Assembly (NCBI GenBank): GCA_023678885.1
Contig: CM042975.1
Coordinates: 27,259,405 to 27,323,404 of the forward strand
Direction of reading: 5' to 3'
DNA length: 64,000 nt
Source of the DNA: Pogostemon cablin
Lineage: Eukaryota; Streptophyta; Magnoliopsida; Lamiales; Lamiaceae
Positions 11,301 through 23,000 of the stretch are shown here, piece by piece. The notes beneath the pieces were generated by a model, which saw only the letters and a program-made list of their open reading frames with translations, did no database searches and was not told the origin of the DNA. The position numbers were made by a program, and so were the translations under genes. Each line of letters begins with the position of its first letter. Position 1 is the stretch's first letter.

Positions 11301-12655
11301 TGCTAGGTTGGAGACAAGCCGTCACTTGTCGAGTTTCAAATGTTTCTGATGTTGAAGTGCTTATGTTCATTTGCTTTTGAGGTAACTCCATGCTTTGTTT
11401 CCTTTCATGTTACTATGATTTGCTTTCTCATGGGAGTGCTTAATGAACTATACCTGTCTAGGGCAGTTGATGAGCTTGGTGTAGAAAGATCAACTAATTC
11501 ATGCGTGTTAGCAGTTTTATTAATCTGAAGAGTTTCATCTCTTCTTTTCTTTTGTATTTGTCATTTTAAATGGTGGCTAGTAAATTATTTCCTCACTGAA
11601 TTTGTGTTTTCTTTAGATTAGATGATCACTTGAAATATTTACCTTGTTCTTCTAGAAGATTCTGTTGCACATAATGTCATTATAACAAAATTTGTTCTCT
11701 GTGATATCATTATAGACTTTCTGTATTCCTCTCTGTTTGTTCAAGTCCAGCTACATAGTTATTCTGAACTAATTCTGATCCTTAGCAGTTGACTTAAGTT
11801 CTTTGTTGTTCCAATTAAAATTATCATCAGTATGCTTTGCTTCCGTGATTTTCTTTTTTTATGTCAACTCTTTGTGAAACACCTCTATCAGTTGGAATGG
11901 AATAACAATGAGAAACTGACATTATATGCATCCCTCACTTTCATGTTTAAATATTTTAATCACATGCGTCATATCATTTTATGATTTGAATTTTCTTTGT
12001 CATTTTAATTTAACATCTTTTATTTTAGATAAAGAAAAAAAACTATACCCTATAAAATAAGACAAAATATAAATTGGCGTAGTAATTGGATTGTTCCCTT
12101 TTATGTGTAAATATAATAGGGTAGGAAAAATACCGAAAACTTGGATTACCAAACTTATGCGTATTCTAAATTAACGAACAAAGTCGAATTTTAGGTATAT
12201 GTATCATAATTTTCAGTGTATGATATTATGGGAAGTGAAGGTCGATTTATAGATTTCCATGCATTTTTCGTGAATTAATGTACTTTTGAATTGATTTTCT
12301 AGTTTAAATTCAAATGTTTTATTATAAAAAGATTTAATTTATTCAATGACCGTATCGTTGGGTTACACTCCTTTGTAAATGCACTTAAATCTAATAAACA
12401 CCATTAAAGAAGTATAGAAAAAAATAAAAACAGAAGAAACTTATTACAAATACAAAATGTAAGATTATTCATTCTGAAAAGAAAATATCGAAAACATGCC
12501 TCAACTAGCAAAACAATAATTGGTTGACCTTGTCTTTCTTTATGTGTATTGGTATGATCTGCAACCTTAGACTACTGTTCTTCTTCTTTCACATCTCCGC
12601 TTGCACAACAATTCCTTCATCTGAATTGATCATTTCTATACATTTTAAAAAGACA
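11301..12655. repeat. Duplicated NLR flank, copy 2
   Basis: Parallel copy of 3540-4860 plus 5518-5871, without the Mutator-like insert. Matching blocks include 11370-11945 to 3560-4130, and 12150-12655 to 4770-4863 plus 5518-5871. The stretch 11950-12150 is not shared. No coding sequence is evident. It leads directly into the ATG of the disrupted NLR-B2. Confidence 0.72.
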
Positions 12656-15600
12656 GTCATGCCAAAACTTTTGAAAAACAGAACCAAATGGAAGAGCAAG
12701 AAATCTGTACTGCTCAACAGATTGCAGGTTTCGACTGTTACAGAATATGTCTCACATGTTTCGCAAAAGTTCAGCTTACCAGAATTGCGTGGATTGTTTC
12801 AAGGAATAACTTAAGGAGGTTTTCCTGGTACCCAGATCAAGGTAGAGAGCTGTTGGTTTTTGGAATATTAATAGTGTAGAGAGTTTATATTGGGTGAATA
12901 GGTGATGTGGCGTGTGGTAATACAAATAAATTGGATTAGTATGGGAAGTTGATATATATTGTTGGATAGTGGAATAGAATGTATAAGTGGAATTATGGGA
13001 GTTTTTTTCTTGATTATTAACTCAAGTACATTCAACCCATATTTATAGAACTTTATGTCGGTGTGGTGGACAACCCAGAACATTCCACCGACTTCATTAG
13101 TTTATCTGCTAATTCTCTTGGACATTCTACACAATTCCAATACAATCACTTTTTCTAATTTATTACATCTCTATTTTAATTTTTAGATTCTTCGTTGATG
13201 CTTATCTATTTTATTTTTTCTCTGGATGCTTCTCGAATATGCATCAAGGGGGAGTGTCGTGCAGTGTAGATAGCCTCTGCCCAGAATACCTTAGGCATAT
13301 CTTTCTCTGCTAGCATTGTTCTTGCCATTTCCATTACAGTCCTGTTCTTTCTTTCTGAGACTCCATTTTGTTCTGGAGCTTAGCCAACAGTTAGCTGATG
13401 GTTGACTCCTTCTTCACAGAATTTGTTGAACTCCTTGGATGTGTACTCTGTCCCTCTATCGCTGCGTAGAACCTTGATTTTCTGGCCGCTTTGGTTCTCC
13501 ACTAGATTTTTGAACTTCTTGAAGATAGAGAAGACTTCTGATCTTTCTTTCATAAAGTACACCCAAGTCATTCTTGTGTAGTCGTCAATAAAGAGAATGA
13601 AGTACTTGTTCTTCTCGAATGTTGGCGTCCTCATTGGCCCGCATACGTCTGTATGAACCAGCTCCAAAGCTTGTTTGGCTCGCCATGCTTGTCCTGAAGG
13701 AAACGACTTCCTGTGCTGCTTGCCTTCCATGCATTTTTCGCATATATCCTTCTTTTGTTGGATTTGTGGAAGATCTCTCATCATATTCTTTTGTTGAAGT
13801 AGTTTTAGTCAGTAGAAGTTGAAGTGTCCGAACCTCCGGTGCCATAGCCAGGATTGATCTTCTTGGGCATTTAGTGCTGTCTCCTCATAGCTCCATTGGA
13901 TTGGAAAGTTCCTTTGATGCTGCATTTTGACTTCAGCGATCACTTGATTTTTGTTCGTCTTGTCATAAATGGTGCATGAGTCACCTTTGAATACTAGAGA
14001 GTATCCTTTCTCTATCATTTGATCCACGCTTAGCAGATTATTTGTATATTTTCTCTGCGAGATAAATATCTCATTTTCTTTTTGACTTACCTCGATACCG
14101 AGAAAGTAGTTCATCAGTCCGAGGTCTGTCATTTCAAATGTCTTCATCATGACTGCTTTGAACTCTTTGATCATATCTTCATCGTTCCCTGTGTAGATAA
14201 GATCATCAACATATAAGCAAACGATTAGTCTTTTATTGTTACCTTGGGTCTTGATGTAGAGAGTTGGCTCGCTTTCACTTCTCTTGAATCCCTTGTTGAT
14301 GAAGAAATCATCTATGCGACTGTACCAGGCCCGTGGAGCTTGTTTTAACCCGTACAGTGCCTTTCGTAGTCTTTAGTTCCTTGTAGATATCTCAGTATCC
14401 TCTTTGTAGCTCCATAGTGGACTTGGCTTGGACTCTGCGTGAATCTTGATAGTAGACTCGTTGCATACATAATATCCGGCCTTGTAGCTGTTAGATATAG
14501 CAGGCTTCCAATGAGGCTTCTGTATGTTGATTCATCCGCCTTTGGAGCGCCATCTTCTTTGCAGAACTTCTCATTTGTGATAAGGGGAGTTGCTACAGGA
14601 TTGCATCTTTCCATCCTCGACAAGAGTCGACTCATCCAAGTTTTTCTTGGTTTCCTTCATCAGTTACTCCACCATAGTAGTAAGTCGTGGTGGCGTGGTA
14701 GACTACTTGTAAAGATTCTTGAGGAAGAGCTGAGGTTTATCCACACCATTGCAGAGGACATACATGGATGCTTCTTGATGACCACCAATATAAAGCTCCA
14801 TTCCAGGATCTCATGGAGATGATCGAAGCAGTGGCCAATGTTTTATGCATTCCATTTTATTCTCAACTCTTGGTGGATTTCGAGAAATGGAGGAGCTTGC
14901 TGCTGCTTTAAGTTTTATAGATAACTTGAACGCAACTCTTAAATCATCTGATATCTTCACCGGATAAAACTCTACGGATTTCCACCACAAACTCCGTCGT
15001 ATTTCTTAATTCTCTCTTTAATGATCTACAAGATCTGTTACAGGATGATCGAATAGCTGATGTCAAGGATCAAATCAACCTTCTTCATCCGGGGCTAATA
15101 CTTTTGCATTCCTCAATCAATGATATGAAATCGCCACACTCCTCTGAATTTGTACTACCGGTTGATCGAAAGATGCTCCTCCATGGTATGTCAATACTAG
15201 ACTCACTTATCTCAACCAAAGGATTCAGCTTTTTACAACAGAGCTCCAAGTTACTAAACAGAAACACAAAGTTGGAGGCTTAAAAATGAAAAAGCAACCG
15301 TCATTACGGGATGAGATCAGAAAGAATAATTCCAATGAAAAAATGGTCGGTTTTGAGAATGAAACTATGTGTATTTTGGATCAGCTAGATGGAGGAGGAA
15401 GAGAGAGCCGTCAAGTCATTTAAATATATGGGATGCCTGGAATTGGTAAGTCCACTTTAGCAAAGAAACTATACAATCATACCTCAGTTAGAAATAGGTT
15501 TGACAAACTCCCATGGGTTGTGGTTTCCCAAACATACAGTATAAAGAGTATCCTGAAAGATATTTTGATTCATATAAATAATGATCTTGGTAAAGATAGG

Positions 15601-15987
15601 ATCTTAAATATGGAAGAAGAAATATTGGTAGTACACATTCACAAAACTTTGAAGGGAAGAAGATACCTTTTGTACTGGATGATGTGTGGGACTCAACCGT
15701 GTGGGATGAGTTGCAGAGATGTCAGATGATGGAGATGGAAGCATGATATTGCTGACTAGTAGGAATAAAGGTGTGGCTTCACCTAATAGCATAATTCATA
15801 AGCTGCCTTTTTTGACGGATGAGCAATGTTGGGAGCTATTACAGAAGAAGGTGTTTTTTCACATGAATAGAACTTGCCCTCCTCAACTCCAACGGATTGG
15901 AAAGAAAATTGCTGCAAAATGCCGCCAACTACCACTCACGGTATCTGTTATTGCGGGCGTTCTTTCAAGCATGGATGAGGAAGAAAG
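12656..15987 (+). pseudogene. R1-type NLR pseudogene broken by copia filler and frameshifts (NLR-B2)
   Basis: B-type paralogue of the 5872 gene. The 5' piece (12656-12841) encodes MPKLLKNRTKWKSKK and then breaks down. The 1.77-kb copia patchwork follows, and NLR homology resumes at about 14614 and runs through the NB-ARC to 15987, where a copia LTR cuts it off just after the GLPL region (paralogue landmark EEESAWEKV). Further lesions: frameshifts near 14780, a deletion near 14960, an in-frame TAA just before the P-loop, Thr to Ser in the P-loop (GMPGIGKST), and frameshifts around kinase-2 and at about 15720. RNBS-D, VHD and the whole LRR exon are absent. It cannot encode a functional receptor. 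Confidence 0.88.
12842..14613 (-). mobile_element. Scrambled Ty1/copia patchwork inserted in NLR-B2
   Basis: Coding pieces all read on the - strand, but out of order. Reading - strand 5' to 3': an RT C-terminal piece (about 14611-14345, MERCNPVATPL, TATRPDIMYA), then the RT palm (about 14357-14040, YGLKQAPRAW, CLYVDDLIYTG), then gag-pre-integrase (about 14042-13809, WLWHRRFGHFNF), then integrase (13784-13270, VHTDVCGPM, FIDDYTRMTWVYF, SDRGTEY). The normal copia order is pre-IN, IN, RT palm, RT C-terminus. Two in-frame stops lie in the IN block. At 13232-13258 a + strand PPT-like GCATCAAGGGGGAGTGT joins the block, and 12851-13140 looks like + strand LTR sequence (TGTTGGTTTTTGG). No clean TSD is found, so this is not a simple retrotransposition. 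Confidence 0.75.
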
Positions 15988-16433
15988 TGTTGAAGATACA
16001 ACACCGACCATTGAAATAATCTAGAAGCAGCAAGAAACTAGAGGAGATATCCATTATAAACTCTAATAATCTAGAAGAGTACATGTGGCAGCTGATGGTA
16101 GTTTATTAGTTGGAATTCTCTATAATAAGGTTAGTTGGCAGAATTAAGAATTATCTAGAGAAGAAAGGTAGTGGCACCGCCACTCTAGAATTCTCCATTA
16201 GTACTATAAATAGGGCATAAGTATGTGATAAGTAAGAGTTAAGAGAGAAAGCACAAAACAGAGTGTCAAAATTAAGGGTGTACAACTATGAGTGAGTATT
16301 CAAGGTAGAGTTGTAACAAAAGTGTGATCTAGAGTGTCTTGAGTGTGTTTATGAGTTGTTATATTGTAATATTGTAAGTTCCTTAATAAGAGTAGTCACT
16401 TCCCAACACAAATCGATCCTAAATAATCCTACA
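15988..16433 (+). mobile_element. Copia 5' LTR (446 bp) terminating NLR-B2
   Basis: Begins TGTTGAAGATACAACACC directly inside the NLR reading frame and ends TAATCCTACA. A primer-binding site TGGTATCAGAGCC, complementary to initiator Met-tRNA, follows two bases later at 16436. TATA-like 'ctataaata' lies near 16204. No matching 3' LTR is seen in the window, so the element is truncated downstream. Confidence 0.85.
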
Positions 16434-16960
16434 AGTGGTATCAGAGCCACATCGTTGGGAAGGCCGAGTAGCGTACGAGGTGCGTGAAGGTGTCAAGGGC
16501 TTGAGTATCGTCTCAAGTTGAAGGAGGTTATTGAGCGAAGACGTCGTGCACAATAAGAGTTTGTGAATCGAGGAGGCTTGCTTGGATACGAGGAGGTAAT
16601 CCAAGTTCACGATAGCGGATCACCTACGAGCAGTAGGTTGGATGGAGAGGCTCAATAATCGGAACTACACCACATGGAGGACCTGCATGGAGGCATATAT
16701 GCAAGGTCATAATTTGTGGGATGTAGTTGGAGGAGACGAAGTTGAACAACCGAAAGAAGCTGGAGCCTTGAAGAAGTGGAAGATCAAGACAGGAAATGAA
16801 TTATTCGCACTCAAGACAACGATTAGTAAAGAGTTCTTGGAGTATATACGAGACGCGAGTACTCCGAAGAAGGCTTGGGACACTCTCGAGGCTTTGTGCC
16901 CAAAGAAGAAAGAAGGAGAGCAAGTGAGTCTGCCATGTGTTAAGATGTGAAGATAGATCA
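16434..16960 (+). pseudogene. Copia gag 5' fragment with PBS
   Basis: PBS at 16436-16448, then a gag fragment (16642-16950) with LNNRNYTTWRTCMEAYMQG and a UBN2-type gag body (ALKTTISKEFLEYI, KAWDTLEALCPKKKE). The frame upstream of 16642 carries an in-frame stop, and the ORF ends after about 100 codons, with no zinc knuckle or pol. It belongs to the LTR at 15988. About 16960-17010 is unassigned debris. Confidence 0.75.
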
Positions 16961-17009
16961 CATGATTGCCAAAGCTTGAAGTTTGTGCAAAGAATTACTT
17001 ACACAGGAA

Positions 17010-17758
17010 GCAAGGTAGTCTTCAGCCTAAAAAAAATATCAAATTGAGAGTGGACTCCAAGCATTCCTAATATGCTGAACAACCTAGCCAAAGTGGTGGC
17101 TATTTATACCTTTGCATGACATTGTTATAATGTGTGGTATTGTGAGAAAAATATATAAGTTTTCTGTGTAGTCGAGAGATAAAAGAAAGAGTTGAGACGA
17201 GAGTGAGTGTTGTCATTCACTTGTAGTGAATACTTGCATACAAGTGTGTGTGTTGTACTCCTCAATTTTTCTCCTCTTTGAGTGTTTTCTCTTGGAATGG
17301 TATCACTACCAGACATAGGATTTATATCCGAACTGGGTTAACAAATTCGTGTCTTTTATCGCTTTCATATTTTGTCTTATTATACATCTTGATTCGGTCC
17401 ATTTCCTAACAACTGGTATCAGAGCCTGATTCAATGAGTCAAGATGGAGGGAAAGATTCTAGTCGAACGGTTTAATGGTTCCGACTTTGGATTCTGGCGA
17501 ATAAAGATGGAGGCTTACCTGTATGGGAAAGACCTGCACGAACCACTTGCAGAGAAGCCCGAGAAGACAAGTGATGAAGATTGGAAGATGCTCGATCGGA
17601 AGGCGATGAGCGCAATAATCTTATCGGTCTCTCGGAATATCGCCTATCATGTGAAAGGAGCAAAGAGCATGAAGGAAGTCCTCATTAATGCTATCGGAAA
17701 CTTTCGACGACTACTCCTCTTTTCTATCGTCGTATTGAACGCTATAAATTGTTCATGA
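17010..17758 (+). mobile_element. Second truncated copia: LTR end, PBS and gag start
   Basis: LTR sequence with start uncertain (about 17010-17060) ends ATTTCCTAACA at 17411. PBS TGGTATCAGAGCC is at 17414-17426, and a gag start at 17444 (MEGKILVERFNGSDFGFWR, then KAMSAIILSVSRNIAYHVKG) stays open to 17758. It resembles Tork-type copia gag. Nothing of protease, IN or RT follows, so this is a 5' stub. It is a different family from the element just upstream. Confidence 0.72.
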
Positions 17759-18467
17759 AATGAAAACGCTATAAATCGTTCATGAAATGAAATTGTATTA
17801 TCACTTTTTTATCCATTAAGTATCACCTTTTATTTAAATATAATAATTATTTATCCATTTCACATAACCCATTCTATGAGTCGGTTACTCCAAGTCTTTG
17901 CTATGAGTCGGTCTCACCAACTCTTTGTTTTTAATTTTTTTTTTTTTAAGTGTAATATTATGAGAGATATGATACACACAATGACACACAAATTAATTTT
18001 AAGTAAACCCACAACTCCGATTTGAAAATGGACATATATTAGTCGTGCATACATATCACTTTCAGTACACATTTGATTTATCATTATTCATATCAGCAAG
18101 TTACAATTTTCTCTTTTAATATTAGTCAAAATATTCCATCTTTACTTTTCTGATCAAGTATACCATATTTAAATGCTTAGACCTACCTTAACATTCTCAT
18201 ATAACTATTTCAAATAATTTTCTTGGTATAATACTTTACAGAAAAACTAGTATAGAAAGAAGACTAAAAGCAGAAGAATTTACTATCCAAACATAAGTAC
18301 TACATATAACATTATTCTAAAAAAGATAATATAGAAAACCACAACTAGCAAAACTATATTTGGTTGACCTTTCCTTTCTTTATCTGTATAGTTGTTTGCA
18401 ACCTTAGTCTACTTTTTTCTTTCATGTCTCAACAATTCCAACACCAATTCCTTCATCTAATTTTATC
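17738..18467. other. Short tandem repeat and AT-rich intergenic region
   Basis: A roughly 27-bp unit (AACGCTATAAATTGTTCATG...) occurs twice in tandem at about 17738-17791, with one mismatch. The rest is AT-rich with no credible ORF; a 'ctatgagtcggt' motif occurs twice near 17876 and 17900. The last 150 bp match the upstream regions of the other NLRs and lead to the next start codon. Confidence 0.5.
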
Positions 18468-19484
18468 ATGTTTAAGCATTTTAAAAATACAGCCATGCTA
18501 ACTCTTTTGAAAAAGAGAACCAAATGGAGGAGCAAGAAATCTATATTACTCAACGAATTGCAGGTTTCGATCATTAGAGACTATTTCTTACATGTTTCGA
18601 GGACGTGCAGCGTCCCGGAATTGCCGGAGGGGTGGAAGTGGACACCCAAGAAAGTGGCTTGTTTCAAGAAACACCTTAAGAAGGTTTTCCTGGTACCCAT
18701 GCAAACATCAACAATATGGGGGGGAAAGAAAATGAAAAAGAGTCAACTCATCAAAAATTTTCTTGGTTTTCTTCATCTGTTACTCCAACATAACACTGAT
18801 TCCTGGTGGCGTGGCCGTTTACTCGTAAAGATTCTTGAAAAAGAGGTGAGGTTTCTTCACACCATTCTTGCTGACATAACATGGATGATGCTAGAATGTG
18901 ATGACCACAAGTATGAAGCTCAATTTAAGAATCTCATGGAAGAGTTTGAAGCAGTGGCCAATCAAGCAGGATGTTTTGTCCATTCAATGTTATTCTCAAC
19001 TCATTTGGGATCTCCGGAAATGGAGGAGCTTGCTGCTGCTTTACATTGCGTCGATTGCTTGAAAGCAACTCTTAAATCATCTGATATCTTCTTTGCAACA
19101 CCTTTTAATACTCTGAGAGTTTCCACCACCAGCTCGGCCCGCTGTCTACGTCTACAAGATCTTAAAAATTTACGAGATTGGTTACAGGGAGAGGATGATG
19201 GGGTTGCTGAAGTCAAGGATCAAATAAACCTTCTTAATCAGGGGCTAATACTTTTGCATTCCTCAATTAATGACACTGGATTGCCACAGTGTAGTAAAAT
19301 TGGACAGCTGAAAGAGTTTGTGATGCCCTATATTGGAAATATTGCAAATCAAGCTCAACATCTTATCGCAGTATATTTGTCGAAAAAAGCTCCTCCCTGG
19401 TATGTCACTACTAGGTTCACTTACCTCAACCAAATGATTCAAATTATTACAGCAGTGCTTGAATTAGAAGTTAAAGAGTGTTGA
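18468..19484 (+). pseudogene. R1-type NLR N-terminal domain only, 338-codon open frame (NLR-A2)
   Basis: The start MFKHFKNTAMLTLLKKRTKW has two candidate ATGs (18468, and 18495 homologous to paralogue starts). The frame covers the whole R1-type N-terminal domain, including FEAVANQAGCFVHSMLFSTH, EVKDQINLLNQGLILL and the WYVTTRFTYLNQMIQII helix. It stops at TGA (19482-19484) about 35 residues before the P-loop would begin. No NB-ARC or LRR follows; unrelated DNA does. The frame has no internal lesion over 338 codons, unusual for a relic. It may be a recent truncation, or a CC-only protein if transcribed. It is called a pseudogene because of the missing 3' two-thirds. Confidence 0.78.
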
Positions 19485-20040
19485 TTGGTTGATGAATAAA
19501 CATGACTCAATTATGTATTCTATGGCTGGAATCATGTGTGGGATGAAGTTAATGATCAAAAGGACGTAATGCATGGAGGTTTATGATGCAGATCACATTG
19601 CTTTGGACTTCTTTAATCACATTTCTTTTTTAATAATGGGCCTCTTTATTTATTTACTAGTTTTGGAATTATTATTATTATTATTATTTTTTTTTGCAAA
19701 TTCAAAACTTGCAACAGCTATATATATTGGTTTTGATGAACAATGAAGAGCAGTGATTGATAATTAATTTGGTGACGTTTAATCTCTTTTAATATCTCCG
19801 GTATTCGTGTTCTTGAATCAACGGGAGCTTAAGAGTTTTATCCGGATCCGTTTTGGTCAGTTCAGGTGCGTTTTGGAAAGATCTCATTACAAGCTACAAT
19901 ATGGAATCAATAGATGTTAATTCCAAGATCATCTTATGCACTATAAATAACCTAGAAGATAGCTGGTTCATCAGTTTTCACATTCATCCTGTTTTCAGCC
20001 CTTTTGTGTTGCTAATGCATTTGAGTGATCCATTATAAGC
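19485..20040. repeat. Non-coding region with a TATA-bearing dispersed repeat (copy 1)
   Basis: About 19795-20000 ('ctccggtattcgtgttcttg' through 'gcactataaata' and beyond) recurs at about 24765-25120, on the other side of the copia element, and more loosely at 35600-35860. An ATT microsatellite lies at about 19669-19690. The repeat has LTR-like features (a TATA box in mid-sequence) but no PBS or PPT that I can place. Confidence 0.5.
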
Positions 20041-23000
20041 TGTATTAGAGGAAATAGTTGACTTACCATGTACTCTTCATTCTTTGATTTATTAGATCCA
20101 CAATTTACGGATCCATTATTACAAACAATTGTAAATACACTTGTATATAATGAGAATCACACTCCTCATCACAGTAAGTGATGATCGATTATTTCATCTC
20201 ATATGGTATTAGCTGGATATCCTAAACCCTAATCTTTCTCCCTTCTGCTTTCTTTCTCCCACGGCCATCTGCCGTTCTTCTTCTCTCTCTCGCTTCTTTT
20301 CTCCTTCATCCCTTATCCATGGCAGCCCCCGCCCCGTCTCCCTCCTCACAGACGACCGCCATGATCAACTTAGTCCAAATCAAGCTTTCCACTGCCACCT
20401 ATCTCATGTGGAAACGACAGTTCTTGTCCATGGCAGCCACGTTTGAGATGCTTGATCTCATCGATGGCTCATCCCCATCTCCCCCCACGTCTGTCACATC
20501 TGCTACGGGTGAGATCTCCCCTAATCCTGATTACTCCGCCTGGCACTTACGAGACCAGAAGCTTCTTGGTGTCTTGTATGCCACGCTTGAACCGGAGGCC
20601 ATGGCGGAAGTTCTTGACTGCACCACTGCTCGATTCGCTTGGGAAGCGTTAGAGTCGGCCTTTGCCCACACTTCCACCTCGCGCGCCAACCAACTGCGTG
20701 AGGAACTGCTTTCCTTACGCCGTGATGATCAATCGGTGGCAGATTACGGCCGTCGCTTCAAACTGCTATGCGATCAGCTGTCGGCCATCCAACGGCCGGT
20801 GGATGAGAATGACAAAAGCCATTGGTTTCTACGGGGGCTCGGTCCCTCGTTTGCCAATTTTGCAGACACGAGGATGGCGCTGCAACCCATGCCACCGTTC
20901 TGAGATCTCCTTCATCAAGCAATCCAATTTGCCCTTATGACGCGCTCGATGGAATGGCCGGCAGCCTCGCCATCTTCGGCCGCCTTCACGGTCAGAGACA
21001 ATCAGAGTGAGGATCGTCGTGCTTCTGTCCCGCAGCGTGGTCGAGGTGGTGGCTTCGCTTCTGGACAGCATGGTCGGGGTGGCTCCGGACGCGGTGGCAG
21101 GCGCGCTTACACGCCTCGCTGCCAATTGTGTCGGGGCGAACACTACGCTGACAAGTGTCCGTATTTCCTTCAACTCCAAAGCTATACTGGTGGACGGCCG
21201 GGTTCTGTTCCTACTGTTCCTCCCTTCAACAATGCGGACCTTGCTCAAGCTTTCCATGCCGCATGCAATGTTTCTTCTTCAAATACAAACTCGGATTGGT
21301 ATGTGGATTCCGGGGCATCTGCGCACATGACTTCTCACAATGATCATTTGGATTCTTTTGCACCATATTCTGATAACAGCTCCGTCACTGTTGGTAATGG
21401 AAATTCATTAAACATTTCTCATATTGGTTCCCGTCGTATTTTGCCCGATATTGATTTGATGAATGTTTTTGTTGTGCCGGGCCTCACTAAAAACTTACTC
21501 TCCATTAGCAAATTGACTTCGGATTGTGATGTTGATATCGTATTCTCTGACGAGTCTTTTGCTATTCAGAATCGACTGACAAAGAAGGTTCTGGCTCAGG
21601 GAAGGTGTGAGAATGGGCTTTACATTTTGGAGCATGGTACAGCGGCCTTAGTTGCTGAAATTCATAATAAAAACTTACGTGCTAGCTTTGGTTTAAGGCA
21701 TTTGCGCCTAGGATATGTTTCACCTAGTGCTATTTCCTTGTTAAATAAATTGGGTTATTTGTCTGTTATATCCATTTTACCAGACCCTACTGTTTGTTCT
21801 TCATGTCAGTTGGCTAAGAGCAAAAAACTTCCGTTCTCTTTAAATGAGAAACGTGCCCCTTGTGTTCTTGATTTGGTGCATTGTGATTTGTTGGGGCCTG
21901 CTCCTGTTGTTTCCTCTGCTGGTTATAGATATTATGCTGTTTTTATTGATGATTACTCACGTTTCTCATGGCTTTATCCATTATTTGCTAAATCGGAATT
22001 CTTTGATGTGCTGGTTCGATTTCACAAATTTGTCTGCACACAATTTTCTCGCTCCATCAAGGTTTTCCAATCTGATGGGGGCACTGAGTTTGTAAACAAC
22101 CGGGTTGCTGATTTTATGGCTAATAATGGTATTTTGCACCTGCTATCCTGTCCTTATACTCCTCAGCAAAATGGCAGGGCAGAACGTAAACACAGACATA
22201 TCACTGAAACTGGTCTCTCCATGTTATTTCATGCCTCTGCGCCTCCATCTTTATGGTTTGATGCTTTTTCAACTGCAGTATTTGTCATCAATAGGCTGCC
22301 ATCGGTTGTTCTTCAGAACAAATCCCCATATGAAATGCTGTTTGACAGTGTTCTGGATTACGCACTTTTCAAACCATTTGGTTGTCGGGTTTTTCCTTTC
22401 CTGCGTGATTATGCCTCGAATAAGCTTTCACCACGGAGTAAATCTTGCATTTTTTTGGGATATAGCAGTACTTATAAGGGTTTTCGATGCTTCGATCCGT
22501 CTTCCACCCGCATTTACATTACTAGGCATGCTCAGTTTGATGAGCAGACATTCCCTTTCTCTGGTAATGTTCCTCAGTCGGCTCAGAACCTACCGTTGCG
22601 AGCTTCTTGGATCCTGTTCCTCCTATCGTGGTCGAATCTCCTTCTTCCACTCGGTCTCCACTGCATACGGACCCAGAGTTGGTCTGCGCTTGATGATCCC
22701 CCTGGCCATCATGTCATCCTGGAAGCTCCTCCGGTGCTGCACGTTGCTCTGGCACCGCCTCCTGCACTGCCGGCTCCCCCGGCACAGCCGACGATCCCTC
22801 CTGCTAGGCCCACTCATTCAATGGTCACCCGTGCAAAGGATGGGATTTTCAAACCACTGTATTCTGTTGATATGACCTACATAGCTTTACTTAGCTCTCT
22901 AACCACTGCTTCTGAGCCTCGTGGTTTCAAGTCGGCCTCGAAATTTCCTCATTGGATGGTTGCTATGCATGAGGAAATTGATGCAATAATGAAGAATCAG

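Noticed and set aside
13809..14174. 121-codon - strand ORF that could be read as a novel fusion protein
   Set aside because: It is a chance open frame across the junction of two copia blocks (RT palm and pre-integrase); treated as a rearrangement scar.
22105..22875. 256-codon + strand ORF overlapping copia integrase
   Set aside because: Out-of-frame shadow of the copia pol. The gag-pol frame carries integrase motifs through the same interval.
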